From Neptuniibacter sp. (lineage in GTDB: Bacteria > Pseudomonadota > Gammaproteobacteria > Pseudomonadales > Balneatricaceae), in the NCBI GenBank assembly GCA_030149405.1, contig JASBRM010000213.1:1-6756 (forward strand): a stretch of 6,756 bases of DNA. Direction: 5' to 3'. Positions 1 to 5,205 of this stretch are shown here, piece by piece. Made by a program: the position numbers and the translations under genes. Within the stretch, counting starts at the first letter, position 1. The number at the start of each line of letters is the position of its first letter. The notes below the pieces were generated by a model. The model worked only from the letters and a program-made list of their open reading frames with translations, ran no database searches and was not told the origin of the DNA.

Positions 1-90
1 TTGCTGGCCACTATCATACATCTGATAGACGCCAGGTCGTGTAGTCAGTTGCTGCAGAAAGGCTTTAGCGTCAAATAAATCTTCAGACAC
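1..90 (-). CDS. uvrC: UvrC, excinuclease ABC subunit C (N-terminal 30 codons only)
   Basis: UvrC makes the two incisions flanking a DNA lesion in the cytoplasmic UvrABC nucleotide excision repair system. Only the first 30 codons lie in the window; the reading frame is open to the left edge. The translation begins with a GTG start followed by SEDLFDAKAFL, and then contains RPGVYQMYD. This matches the conserved UvrC N-terminus, where the PGVY.M.D segment opens the GIY-YIG nuclease domain responsible for 3' incision. The GTG lies 8 bases after the stop of the 101-residue gene upstream on the same strand. No strong Shine-Dalgarno is visible, so translation may be coupled to that gene. In many gammaproteobacteria uvrC follows a gacA/uvrY response regulator; that arrangement is absent here. 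The family call is confident although little of the gene is present. Confidence 0.88.
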   Translation of the reverse strand, partial: MSEDLFDAKAFLQQLTTRPGVYQMYDSGQQ

Positions 91-98
91 GATTATTA

Positions 99-404
99 TC
101 AGGCAGATACCTGAGCTTTCTTCTTACGTGTATCCATATATTCATGAGTAGCAACACGATGAATCTCTTCAAGAGTTTCCAGAGTTTCCTCCGTAATACC
201 GGCACCACGAGAGAGAGAAACTTCGAGGTAAACACCAATCTCAGCGTAATAACATAAACGAGCATCTGTATTTTGAGCTCTGCGCAATTTTGTCAGTGAG
301 ATCTGAGCACCGTTTACCAGAATGGTATTGATGTCAGAATCCGCCAGCATCACATCACGATTTTGTGCGCTTAATGGAACTTCTTTGTCGTAATTACGGC
401 TCAT
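99..404 (-). CDS. Uncharacterised 101-residue protein upstream of uvrC
   Basis: I do not recognise this protein. It is 101 residues long, soluble and strongly charged, with no signal peptide, membrane segment or cysteine pair. Its C-terminal third (about residues 70-97) is rich in Glu, Thr, Arg and Lys, looks helical and ends in a basic cluster (TRKKK). The middle part (about residues 27-60) mixes beta-prone residues (ILVNGAQISL) with YYAEIGVYLEVSL, which suggests a small alpha/beta fold. It ends 8 bases before the uvrC GTG on the same strand, so the two are likely cotranscribed and possibly translationally coupled. The ATG at 404 has only a poor Shine-Dalgarno, but it is the first in-frame ATG and the frame fills the space between uvrC and the divergent DUF1853 gene. 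The overlapping frame ending at 83 reads as an unnatural leucine- and arginine-rich product and is a shadow. That this is a real gene is likely; its function is unknown. Confidence 0.65.
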   Translation of the reverse strand: MSRNYDKEVPLSAQNRDVMLADSDINTILVNGAQISLTKLRRAQNTDARLCYYAEIGVYLEVSLSRGAGITEETLETLEEIHRVATHEYMDTRKKKAQVSA

Positions 405-480
405 CTTGTTATGCTCATCGAGTAATTTATTTGCACCATACTTTAAGATGAAATCAAGCAGATGTAACTAGATAATTATT

Positions 481-1344
481 ATGAATTCAGATCTTAAATG
501 GATACTCAGCTCCCCTCCTATAATGAATACTCCACGAGATGTTATTTCATTTGCTGAGTTATATGGTCAAACAGGATCTAAAATTCTGGATAGAACTGAA
601 AATCCTGTTACATCACCGCCTAAAAGGCTGGGCATCTATTACGAAAACCTGGTTGAAAGTTTAATTAAAAACAGATCGGAACCCATTGATTACAAAAGAA
701 ATATACAAGTAAAAAGAGGTAAGATAACACTTGGTGAGTTTGATTTTATAGGAAGCAATGAAACATCGTCTTTTCATTTAGAGTGTGCAATCAAGTTCTA
801 TCTACGAGTAGGCCCAGGCGATCAATTATCTGACTATATTGGGCCCGGCAAAAAAGACCGCCTTGATATTAAGTGGAAGCGATTACTGGACCACCAGCTT
901 CCCCTTTCGACGACCATGGAAGGTATATCCACCTGCAGAGAACATGACGTGCTATCACCCCAACAGATTCTATTGTTGCAGGGTTATCTTTTCCATCCAT
1001 TTAAAGAAGGTGTGCCAGAAAACATGGCTCAAGAGATCAATCCTAATCACCTTAACGGCTGGTGGCTAAAGCAGAGTGATATAGAGCTACTTGGAGAAGA
1101 CCTAGAATTCGCGCAGATGCACAAACCCTATTGGCTGACCCCCAATATCAGCCAGGCCATGCGTATTGAAGAGCTAAAAGAACGAATTCAGGATCTTAAT
1201 TTTCCAATCCTGATTACAAGAGGGAAATTCAGAAACAATGAATGGCAGGAGCATGACAGAGGATTTATCGTTCCTGACGCGTGGCCAGCAGAAACAAAAA
1301 AGGCCACCCTGCTTTCACAGGATAGCCTGAATACTGCAAGCTGA
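481..1344 (+). CDS. DUF1853 family protein (possible PD-(D/E)XK nuclease fold)
   Basis: This 287-residue protein has the hallmarks of the DUF1853 family: an N-terminal DLKWILSSPPIM segment, a LGIYYENL stretch (residues 50-57), the core GEFDF (85-89) followed by HLECAIKFYL (99-108), and then GPGKKDRLDIKWKRLLDHQL (121-140). The spacing of Glu55, Asp88, Glu101 and Lys105 resembles a PD-(D/E)XK nuclease core, with E-x-x-x-K in place of the usual E-x-K. I believe the family has been linked to that superfamily, but nuclease activity is not established and is an inference here. There is no signal peptide or membrane segment, so it is probably cytoplasmic. The length is usual for the family. It is divergent from the 101-residue gene and uvrC across 76 bp, and it ends 4 bp from the stop of a convergent small gene whose terminator lies inside this coding sequence. 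The ATG at 481 has no strong Shine-Dalgarno, and I see no convincing promoter in the 76-bp gap. Confidence 0.85.
   Translation: MNSDLKWILSSPPIMNTPRDVISFAELYGQTGSKILDRTENPVTSPPKRLGIYYENLVESLIKNRSEPIDYKRNIQVKRGKITLGEFDFIGSNETSSFHLECAIKFYLRVGPGDQLSDYIGPGKKDRLDIKWKRLLDHQLPLSTTMEGISTCREHDVLSPQQILLLQGYLFHPFKEGVPENMAQEINPNHLNGWWLKQSDIELLGEDLEFAQMHKPYWLTPNISQAMRIEELKERIQDLNFPILITRGKFRNNEWQEHDRGFIVPDAWPAETKKATLLSQDSLNTAS
1295..1328 (-). terminator. Intrinsic terminator of the small membrane-peptide gene, inside the DUF1853 gene
   Basis: On the minus strand the arm at 1328-1318 (AGGCTATCCTG) pairs fully with the arm at 1311-1301 (CAGGGTGGCCT). This gives 11 pairs, two of them G-U, around a six-base loop, followed by a run of six T at 1301-1296. 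This is a classic Rho-independent terminator. It lies 21 bases beyond the stop of the 43-codon gene on the same strand. It is read within the last 50 bp of the DUF1853 coding sequence, so the two 3' ends overlap as antisense RNA. Confidence 0.8.
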
Positions 1345-1348
1345 AAGC

Positions 1349-1480
1349 TTACTGACCAGCTTTTGCTGCGTCTTTAGCAATCACTTTTTTCAGTGCACCA
1401 ACGGCAACAACAGTACCGATGATCATCGCTGCAACAATAACCAGGCTTGGAGCCACAGAAATCAGGCTGTATTTATCCAT
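1349..1480 (-). CDS. Small single-pass membrane peptide, 43 residues
   Basis: An ATG at 1480 opens a 43-codon frame ending in TAA. A GAGGA Shine-Dalgarno at 1492-1488 sits 7 bases before the start. The peptide begins MDKYSLISVAPS. It continues as one uninterrupted hydrophobic, Gly/Ala/Val/Ile-rich helix (about residues 5-30) and ends in a basic tail (KKVIAKDAAKAGQ). The positive-inside rule suggests the C-terminus faces the cytoplasm. A near-consensus promoter upstream and an intrinsic terminator downstream make it a complete monocistronic unit. The N-terminus is not a convincing cleavable signal peptide: the hydrophobic stretch is long and no AxA site follows it. I do not recognise the family. 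Small peptides of this shape often act as accessory subunits of membrane complexes, as regulators or as toxins, but nothing in the sequence chooses among these. That it is a real gene is well supported. Confidence 0.8.
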   Translation of the reverse strand: MDKYSLISVAPSLVIVAAMIIGTVVAVGALKKVIAKDAAKAGQ

Positions 1481-1518
1481 AGAACTGTCCTCAAATATAT
1501 AATAGTTATCCGCAGCGC

Positions 1519-1546
1519 ATTATATCGTCTTAAAGAATCGTGTCTA
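1519..1546 (-). promoter_or_regulatory. Sigma70-type promoter of the small membrane-peptide gene
   Basis: On the minus strand TAGACA (1546-1541, five of six matches to TTGACA) is followed after 16 bp by a perfect TATAAT (1524-1519). The expected transcription start near 1512 gives a leader of about 31 bases that holds the GAGGA Shine-Dalgarno. It is the best promoter match in the window, suggesting strong constitutive expression of the small peptide gene. It lies downstream of the dehydrogenase stop at 1593, so the small gene need not depend on readthrough. Confidence 0.75.
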
Positions 1547-1592
1547 TGCCACAATAGCCCACAAAAACCATTCGAAATAAAGGGTTATAGGC

Positions 1593-2459
1593 TTAATCTG
1601 ATTCCAGTCTTTTCAATAAACTGGACGTATCTAAACGACCGCCCCCCATCGATTGCACATCGGCATAGAACTGGTCCACCAGCGCTGTTACAGGCAGTTT
1701 TGCTCTATTTTTACGAGCTTCTTCCAGAACGATTGCAAAATCCTTTCGCATCCAATCCACCGCAAAGCCAAAATCGTATTCACCGGCCAGCATAGTTTGA
1801 TGCCGGTTCACCATTTGCCAGGAACCTGCCGCGCCATGCTGGATAACATCAAATACTTGTTCAGCATCCAGTCCGGATTTCTTTGCAAAATGCACCGCCT
1901 CAGATAGGCCTTGTAACAATCCGCCGATACAAATCTGATTAACCATTTTGCTCAGCTGACCTGATCCAGCATCACCAATTAACCGAATTGATTTGCCGTA
2001 ACATGCCATAACAGGTTCTGCTTTTACGAAGGTTTCTTCAGAGCCTCCAACCATGATGCTTAATACACCATTTTCAGCTCCCGCCTGTCCTCCCGACACA
2101 GGAGCATCCAGAAAACCGCAACCTTTAGTGCCAGCAATTTCATTTAGATACCTTGCAATTTCAGCTGATGCGGTTGTGTGATCGACCAATATGGAACCAG
2201 GTTCAAGACCGGAGAACACACCATCTTCACCGCAGGTAACTTCTCGGAGATCACGATCATTGCCCACACAAGTAAAAACAACTTCAGCACCTTTCGCTGC
2301 AGCAGCGGGGGTCTCTGCATATTCGCCAGAAAATTCATCAACCCAGGCTTTGGCTTTTGCTGTGGTACGGTTATACACAGTAACCTGATGCCCTGCTTTG
2401 CTAAGATGCCCTGCCATGGGATACCCCATAACGCCCATACCGATGAATGCAACTTTCAT
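1593..2459 (-). CDS. NAD(P)-dependent beta-hydroxyacid dehydrogenase (3-hydroxyisobutyrate dehydrogenase/GarR family)
   Basis: This 288-residue cytoplasmic enzyme belongs to the family that oxidises beta-hydroxyacids or reduces the corresponding semialdehydes. From the ATG at 2459 the Rossmann motif is GMGVMG (residues 7-12). The family signature DAPVSGG is at 118-124, the catalytic lysine is Lys171 in GQLSKMVNQ, and the conserved Lys-Asp pair is at 239-240 (MRKDF). Arg31 right after the second strand (YNRT) is typical of members that prefer NADP(H), such as tartronate or glyoxylate semialdehyde reductases. The substrate cannot be fixed; 3-hydroxyisobutyrate, tartronate semialdehyde and succinic semialdehyde/glyoxylate are all possible. 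A GTG two codons earlier is in frame, but it overlaps the GAGGTGG Shine-Dalgarno that serves the ATG, so I chose the ATG. The gene is divergent from a TlpA-like gene. The nearby glyoxylate-type aminotransferase makes a role in glyoxylate or glycerate metabolism tempting but unproven. Confidence 0.9.
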   Translation of the reverse strand: MKVAFIGMGVMGYPMAGHLSKAGHQVTVYNRTTAKAKAWVDEFSGEYAETPAAAAKGAEVVFTCVGNDRDLREVTCGEDGVFSGLEPGSILVDHTTASAEIARYLNEIAGTKGCGFLDAPVSGGQAGAENGVLSIMVGGSEETFVKAEPVMACYGKSIRLIGDAGSGQLSKMVNQICIGGLLQGLSEAVHFAKKSGLDAEQVFDVIQHGAAGSWQMVNRHQTMLAGEYDFGFAVDWMRKDFAIVLEEARKNRAKLPVTALVDQFYADVQSMGGGRLDTSSLLKRLESD

Positions 2460-2498
2460 AACCACCTCAGGTCTATATTATTCTCAAATACTCGGAGC

Positions 2499-2504
2499 AG
2501 TATA
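2499..2504 (-). promoter_or_regulatory. Candidate -10 box for the dehydrogenase gene
   Basis: TATACT on the minus strand (2504-2499, five of six to TATAAT) would start transcription near 2492, with a leader of about 33 bases that includes the GAGGTGG Shine-Dalgarno. No good -35 hexamer lies at normal spacing. The palindrome at 2509-2524 occupies the spacer. A regulated promoter is plausible, but the match alone is weak. Confidence 0.35.
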
Positions 2505-2508
2505 AATC

Positions 2509-2524
2509 ATGCAGACGTCTGCAT
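2509..2524. promoter_or_regulatory. Perfect 16-bp palindrome, candidate operator in the divergent promoter region
   Basis: ATGCAGACGTCTGCAT is a perfect inverted repeat with no spacer. It lies in the 127-bp region between the divergent dehydrogenase and TlpA-like genes. It sits in the spacer upstream of the candidate -10 of the dehydrogenase and at about position -33 of the candidate TlpA promoter, so a dimeric repressor bound there could block both. It is not followed by a T-run, so it is not a terminator. The binding protein is unknown and no regulator gene lies next to it in the window. Confidence 0.5.
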
Positions 2525-2534
2525 AAGCAAAATC

Positions 2535-2543
2535 TGTTATGAT
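2535..2543 (+). promoter_or_regulatory. Candidate extended -10 promoter for the TlpA-like gene
   Basis: TGTTATGAT fits the extended -10 pattern TGnTATAAT with one mismatch. The expected start near 2550 leaves a leader of about 37 bases. The -35 position falls in the palindrome at 2509-2524 and shows no consensus hexamer, which is common for extended -10 promoters. The Shine-Dalgarno before the ATG at 2587 is poor. Confidence 0.4.
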
Positions 2544-2586
2544 TTAACTCACTTTTAATCTCAAGTCTTTCGCGAGAACCAAGCAG

Positions 2587-3087
2587 ATGCATAAGTTTGT
2601 TTCACTATTCATAGCCTTTTGCTTACCACTGCTGCCAATGCAGTTACAGGCCAGCAATGATGCTTTATCAGGGCTGAGCTTGGTTAACGTCGAGGAACAA
2701 CCAGTCGCTTTGGAGAGCTATAAGGGTAAAGTCGTCCTGCTGAACTTCTGGGCAACCTGGTGCCCGCCATGCATCAAAGAGATGCCCTCCATGCAACGGT
2801 TGAGAGATCAGTTTGAGAATCAACCTTTTGAGGTTGTAGCAATCAATGTTGGAGAAACTTCTACGACAGTGTCCAGCTTTATGCTGGAACTGGATGATGA
2901 GCTCACCTTCCCTATATTGCTGGATCAGGAAGCCGCCTCTTTTGGCAAACTCGGACTCAGGGGGCTACCCATGAGCCTGATTCTTGATGACCAGGGCAAT
3001 GTGGTTGAAAAGGTACTTGGCGGAAGAGAATGGGATGATGAGCAGTCTGTTGAGCTGATAATGAGGGAAGTAAAAAAAATACCCTGA
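2587..3087 (+). CDS. TlpA-family periplasmic thiol:disulfide oxidoreductase
   Basis: This 166-residue protein has a cleavable signal peptide (Lys3, hydrophobic residues 4-20, probable cleavage after LQA at residue 22) and a single thioredoxin domain of the TlpA/ResA type. The active site is WATWCPPC, with cysteines at 59 and 62. The strand before it reads KVVLLNFWA, and the cis-proline is Pro128 in RGLPMSLI. Proteins of this type act in the periplasm, usually as reductants of apocytochrome c or of copper-centre and other exported cysteine proteins. No cytochrome biogenesis genes are in view, so the partner is unknown. The TGA stop lies inside the stem of the following bidirectional terminator. 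A second, unrelated thioredoxin-fold secreted protein lies at 5206-6213. The family call is certain; the specific role is not. Confidence 0.92.
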   Translation: MHKFVSLFIAFCLPLLPMQLQASNDALSGLSLVNVEEQPVALESYKGKVVLLNFWATWCPPCIKEMPSMQRLRDQFENQPFEVVAINVGETSTTVSSFMLELDDELTFPILLDQEAASFGKLGLRGLPMSLILDDQGNVVEKVLGGREWDDEQSVELIMREVKKIP

Positions 3088-3115
3088 TCAACAACTAGGC
3101 GACCAGGGTATTTTT
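3075..3115. terminator. Bidirectional intrinsic terminator between the TlpA-like and aminotransferase genes
   Basis: ATACCCTG (3079-3086) pairs with CAGGGTAT (3104-3111), and the flanking A-run (3072-3078) and T-run (3111-3115) extend the stem. Read rightward it ends the TlpA-like transcript with TTTTT. Read leftward it ends the aminotransferase transcript, whose stop is at 3140, with eight T. The TlpA stop codon (3085-3087) overlaps the stem, so the terminator is very compact. Confidence 0.85.
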
Positions 3116-3139
3116 ATCAAATCACGACAAACGGCTTGA

Positions 3140-4318
3140 TTAACCGTTAATCACTTCCAAAGCAGCTTGTGCAGCCACACCCACTTTGATGGGCGCATTC
3201 ATACCTATTAAAGTATTTTCCAGTGCATCCAGACAAAGCAAAACATTGCGTTCAGTACAGGCGCTGCCCATCAGACCAATACGCCATACTTTACCGGCAA
3301 GAGCACCCAGCCCTGCACCGATTTCCAGATTATAGTTTTTCAATAATGCTGTACGAACAGCAGCATCATCAACGCCTTCTGGAATCACAACAGAGTTCAA
3401 TTGAGGTAGACGATCTTCCTCAGCAACCAGAAATTCAATCCCCATTGCCTCAAGTCCCGCTCTTAGCGCAAGATGCAGTTTCTTGTGTCGAGCCCAGGCG
3501 TTTTCAAGGCCTTCCTCTTCTACAAGAACAAGCGCTTCATGCAGTGCATATAGAGAGTTCACTGGTGCTGTATGGTGATATGCACGTTTACCACTTCCAC
3601 CCCAATAACCCATAACCAGGTTTTTATCCAGGAACCAGCTTGGTACCGGCGTCTTGCGCTTCTGAACCGCTTCAACTGCTTTCTGACTAAAACTCACTGG
3701 CGAGATACCTGGAGGGCAAGACAAGCATTTCTGTGTACCGGAATAGATTGCATCAATTTCCCAGCCATCTACATCAACTTCAATGCCACCCAGAGAGGTA
3801 ACCGCATCCACAATCGCCAGTGCGCCATTCTCATGAGCTAGTGCACACAGAGTTTTAGCATCCGAACGAACACCTGTGGAAGTTTCAGCATGCACAAAGG
3901 CCAGTGCTTTAATGTTGTCATGTTCAGCAAAGGCCGCTTTTACTTTTTCAACATCTACCGGCTTTCCCCACTCATCCTGAATATGGATCGCCTCACCACC
4001 GAAACGTTCTATATTCTCTTTCATGCGGCCGCCAAAGACACCATTCTGACAGACAATGACTTTATCGCCCGGCTCTACCAGATTAACGAAACATGCTTCC
4101 ATGCCTGCTGAACCCGGAGCAGATACAGGCATTGTCAGTTCGTTATCTGTTTTGAACAAAGCTTTTAGCATCGCTTTGATTTCATCCATCATTCGGATGA
4201 ATTCTGGATCAAGGTGACCAATGGTTGGTCGAGACATTGCTGCAAGAACACGAGGGCTAACATCAGAAGGCCCGGGACCCATGAGTGTCCGGACAGGAGG
4301 GTGAAAAGAGGTAGTCAT
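3140..4318 (-). CDS. Class V aminotransferase, alanine/serine-glyoxylate type
   Basis: This is a 392-residue cytoplasmic PLP enzyme of fold type I. The N-terminus carries MGPGPSDV (residues 13-20), as in alanine-glyoxylate and serine-glyoxylate aminotransferases. PLP-site features are GSAGMEA (69-75), Asp171 in IVDAVTSLGG, and the Schiff-base lysine Lys197 in SGTQKCLSCPPG. HHTAPV (248-253) and Arg346 in WRIGLMG, which binds the substrate carboxylate, follow. The length is usual for the family. The enzyme probably moves an amino group onto glyoxylate to make glycine, with alanine or serine as donor; related (S)-ureidoglycine-glyoxylate enzymes are an alternative. The ATG at 4318 is preceded by AAGGG at a 7-base spacing. 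That Shine-Dalgarno lies inside a hairpin that fills the 48-bp gap after mtnN. The gene is downstream of mtnN on the same strand and may be cotranscribed with it. A strong terminator follows the stop. Confidence 0.9.
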   Translation of the reverse strand: MTTSFHPPVRTLMGPGPSDVSPRVLAAMSRPTIGHLDPEFIRMMDEIKAMLKALFKTDNELTMPVSAPGSAGMEACFVNLVEPGDKVIVCQNGVFGGRMKENIERFGGEAIHIQDEWGKPVDVEKVKAAFAEHDNIKALAFVHAETSTGVRSDAKTLCALAHENGALAIVDAVTSLGGIEVDVDGWEIDAIYSGTQKCLSCPPGISPVSFSQKAVEAVQKRKTPVPSWFLDKNLVMGYWGGSGKRAYHHTAPVNSLYALHEALVLVEEEGLENAWARHKKLHLALRAGLEAMGIEFLVAEEDRLPQLNSVVIPEGVDDAAVRTALLKNYNLEIGAGLGALAGKVWRIGLMGSACTERNVLLCLDALENTLIGMNAPIKVGVAAQAALEVING

Positions 4319-4321
4319 TAA

Positions 4322-4359
4322 AAGGCCCTTATAGAGTATCGCTATATTATAAAGGCCTT
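4322..4359 (-). promoter_or_regulatory. Intergenic hairpin covering the aminotransferase RBS, with an internal TATAAT
   Basis: On the minus strand AAGGCCTTTATA (4359-4348) pairs along its whole length with TATAAGGGCCTT (4333-4322). This gives 12 pairs with one G-U around a 14-base loop. It nearly fills the gap between mtnN and the aminotransferase. The 3' arm contains the AAGGG Shine-Dalgarno of the aminotransferase, so folding would hide it. It could also act as a weak terminator or mRNA end, although only TTTT follows on this strand. A perfect TATAAT (4351-4346) spans the 5' arm and loop. Transcripts starting from it near 4339 would lack the 5' arm and leave the Shine-Dalgarno open. The -35 for this box is poor. 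The hairpin is clear; its role is inferred. Confidence 0.6.
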
Positions 4360-4366
4360 ATTTTTA

Positions 4367-5134
4367 TCAGCTTGTTGCCAACTCATCAATCATTGTGATG
4401 ATCATTTCTGCTGAATGCTTTGCTGCTTTTACCAAATACTGATCAAAAGAAACGCCAGACTCTTTGCCAGCGATATCAGAAAGTGAGCGAATAATGATAA
4501 ACGGGGTACCAAATTGTGCACAGGTCTGAGCTATGGCAGCGGCTTCCATTTCCACAGCCTTCATAGCGGGAAAGAGATTACGCTTACGTTCAACCCTGGC
4601 AGGGTCATTCATAAACTGATCACCAGTACAAATAAGACCACGAACCGTTTTCATGCCTTCCATACGACCGATACAACGCTCGGCTACATCAGCAAGGAAT
4701 AGATCAGGAAGAAATTCTGCTGGCTGCTTCGGAACCTGACCGTACTCATACCCGAAAACAGTTAGGTCGACATCATGGTGACGAACCGCATCAGAGATAA
4801 CGATATCCCCTACTTCCAGTTCAGGATCATAACCACCGGCGGAACCTGTATTGATAATACAATCAGGTTTGAACATTTGTAACAGGATGGTACAGCCGAT
4901 GGCTGCATTGACTTTGCCAATCCCGGACTTCAGTAGAACAACCTGTTTATTATGGATTGTACCGGTGTATAGGTGATATCCAGCAATTTGATGATCTTGT
5001 TTATCCTGAAGAGTGTTCTTGAGCAGTTCCACCTCTTCATCCATCGCACCAATAATTCCGATGCGAATATCGCCATCTTTCTGCTTGAGCAGGGCCGCCA
5101 TATCTAGTTTGTTATTCATTAAGGCAACTACCAT
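4367..5134 (-). CDS. mtnN: 5'-methylthioadenosine/S-adenosylhomocysteine nucleosidase
   Basis: This cytoplasmic enzyme cleaves the N-glycosidic bond of methylthioadenosine and S-adenosylhomocysteine. The products are adenine plus methylthioribose or S-ribosylhomocysteine, in methionine salvage and the activated methyl cycle. The 255 residues hold IGIIGAMDEEV (25-35, Glu34 matching catalytic Glu12 of the E. coli enzyme), KSGIGKVNAA (69-78), NTGSAGG (95-101), GDIVISDAVRHHDVD (109-123) and AVEMEAAAIA (193-202, Glu197 binding the ribose hydroxyls). RSLSDIAG (216-223) carries the catalytic Asp220. From the ATG at 5134 the protein carries about 22 residues before the usual start of the fold, more than E. 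coli MTAN. In-frame ATGs at 5119 and 5101 are alternatives, and none of the three has a good Shine-Dalgarno. The class V aminotransferase gene follows after 48 bp. A terminator separates mtnN from the upstream tandem thioredoxin gene, so it probably has its own promoter in 5135-5180, where I see only weak candidates. Confidence 0.93.
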   Translation of the reverse strand: MVVALMNNKLDMAALLKQKDGDIRIGIIGAMDEEVELLKNTLQDKQDHQIAGYHLYTGTIHNKQVVLLKSGIGKVNAAIGCTILLQMFKPDCIINTGSAGGYDPELEVGDIVISDAVRHHDVDLTVFGYEYGQVPKQPAEFLPDLFLADVAERCIGRMEGMKTVRGLICTGDQFMNDPARVERKRNLFPAMKAVEMEAAAIAQTCAQFGTPFIIIRSLSDIAGKESGVSFDQYLVKAAKHSAEMIITMIDELATS

Positions 5135-5178
5135 CTTTTCGAAACGCTTATAGTCCGCGGATTAGACCATAGGTGTAC

Positions 5179-5203
5179 CAAAAAAAACAGATAAAAGACC
5201 TGT
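5179..5203 (-). terminator. Intrinsic terminator after the tandem thioredoxin gene
   Basis: On the minus strand ACAGGT (5203-5198) pairs with ATCTGT (5192-5187), one pair being G-U, around a five-base loop. A run of eight T at 5187-5180 follows. It lies 2 bases beyond the stop codon at 5206. The stem is short, but the T-run is strong, and it separates this gene from mtnN. Confidence 0.65.
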
Positions 5204-5205
5204 GG

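Noticed and set aside
83..265. 60-codon minus-strand frame overlapping the 101-residue gene
   Set aside because: It is out of frame with the better-composed 101-residue frame and with uvrC, and its product is an unnatural run of Leu, Val and Arg. It is a shadow frame.
405..480. Promoters for the divergent 101-residue and DUF1853 genes
   Set aside because: The gap is AT-rich and has partial hexamers (for example TTGCAC at 431-436, and TTGATT on the minus strand), but no pair of boxes has acceptable spacing, so no site is annotated.
1349..1480. Resemblance of the 43-residue peptide to filamentous phage major coat proteins (one helix with a basic C-terminal tail)
   Set aside because: There is no signal peptide, no acidic N-terminal segment, and no neighbouring phage genes such as a zonula occludens toxin-like ATPase or a replication initiator. 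General shape alone does not support a phage origin.
1560..1592. Terminator after the dehydrogenase gene
   Set aside because: On the minus strand AACC and GGTT could form a 4-bp stem followed by TTT, but the loop is long and the stem too weak to call.
2178..2558. 126-codon plus-strand frame opposite the dehydrogenase
   Set aside because: It lies wholly antisense to a clear enzyme gene for most of its length, and its composition is rich in Cys, His, Phe and Asn with no recognisable motif. Its extension into the intergenic region is chance.
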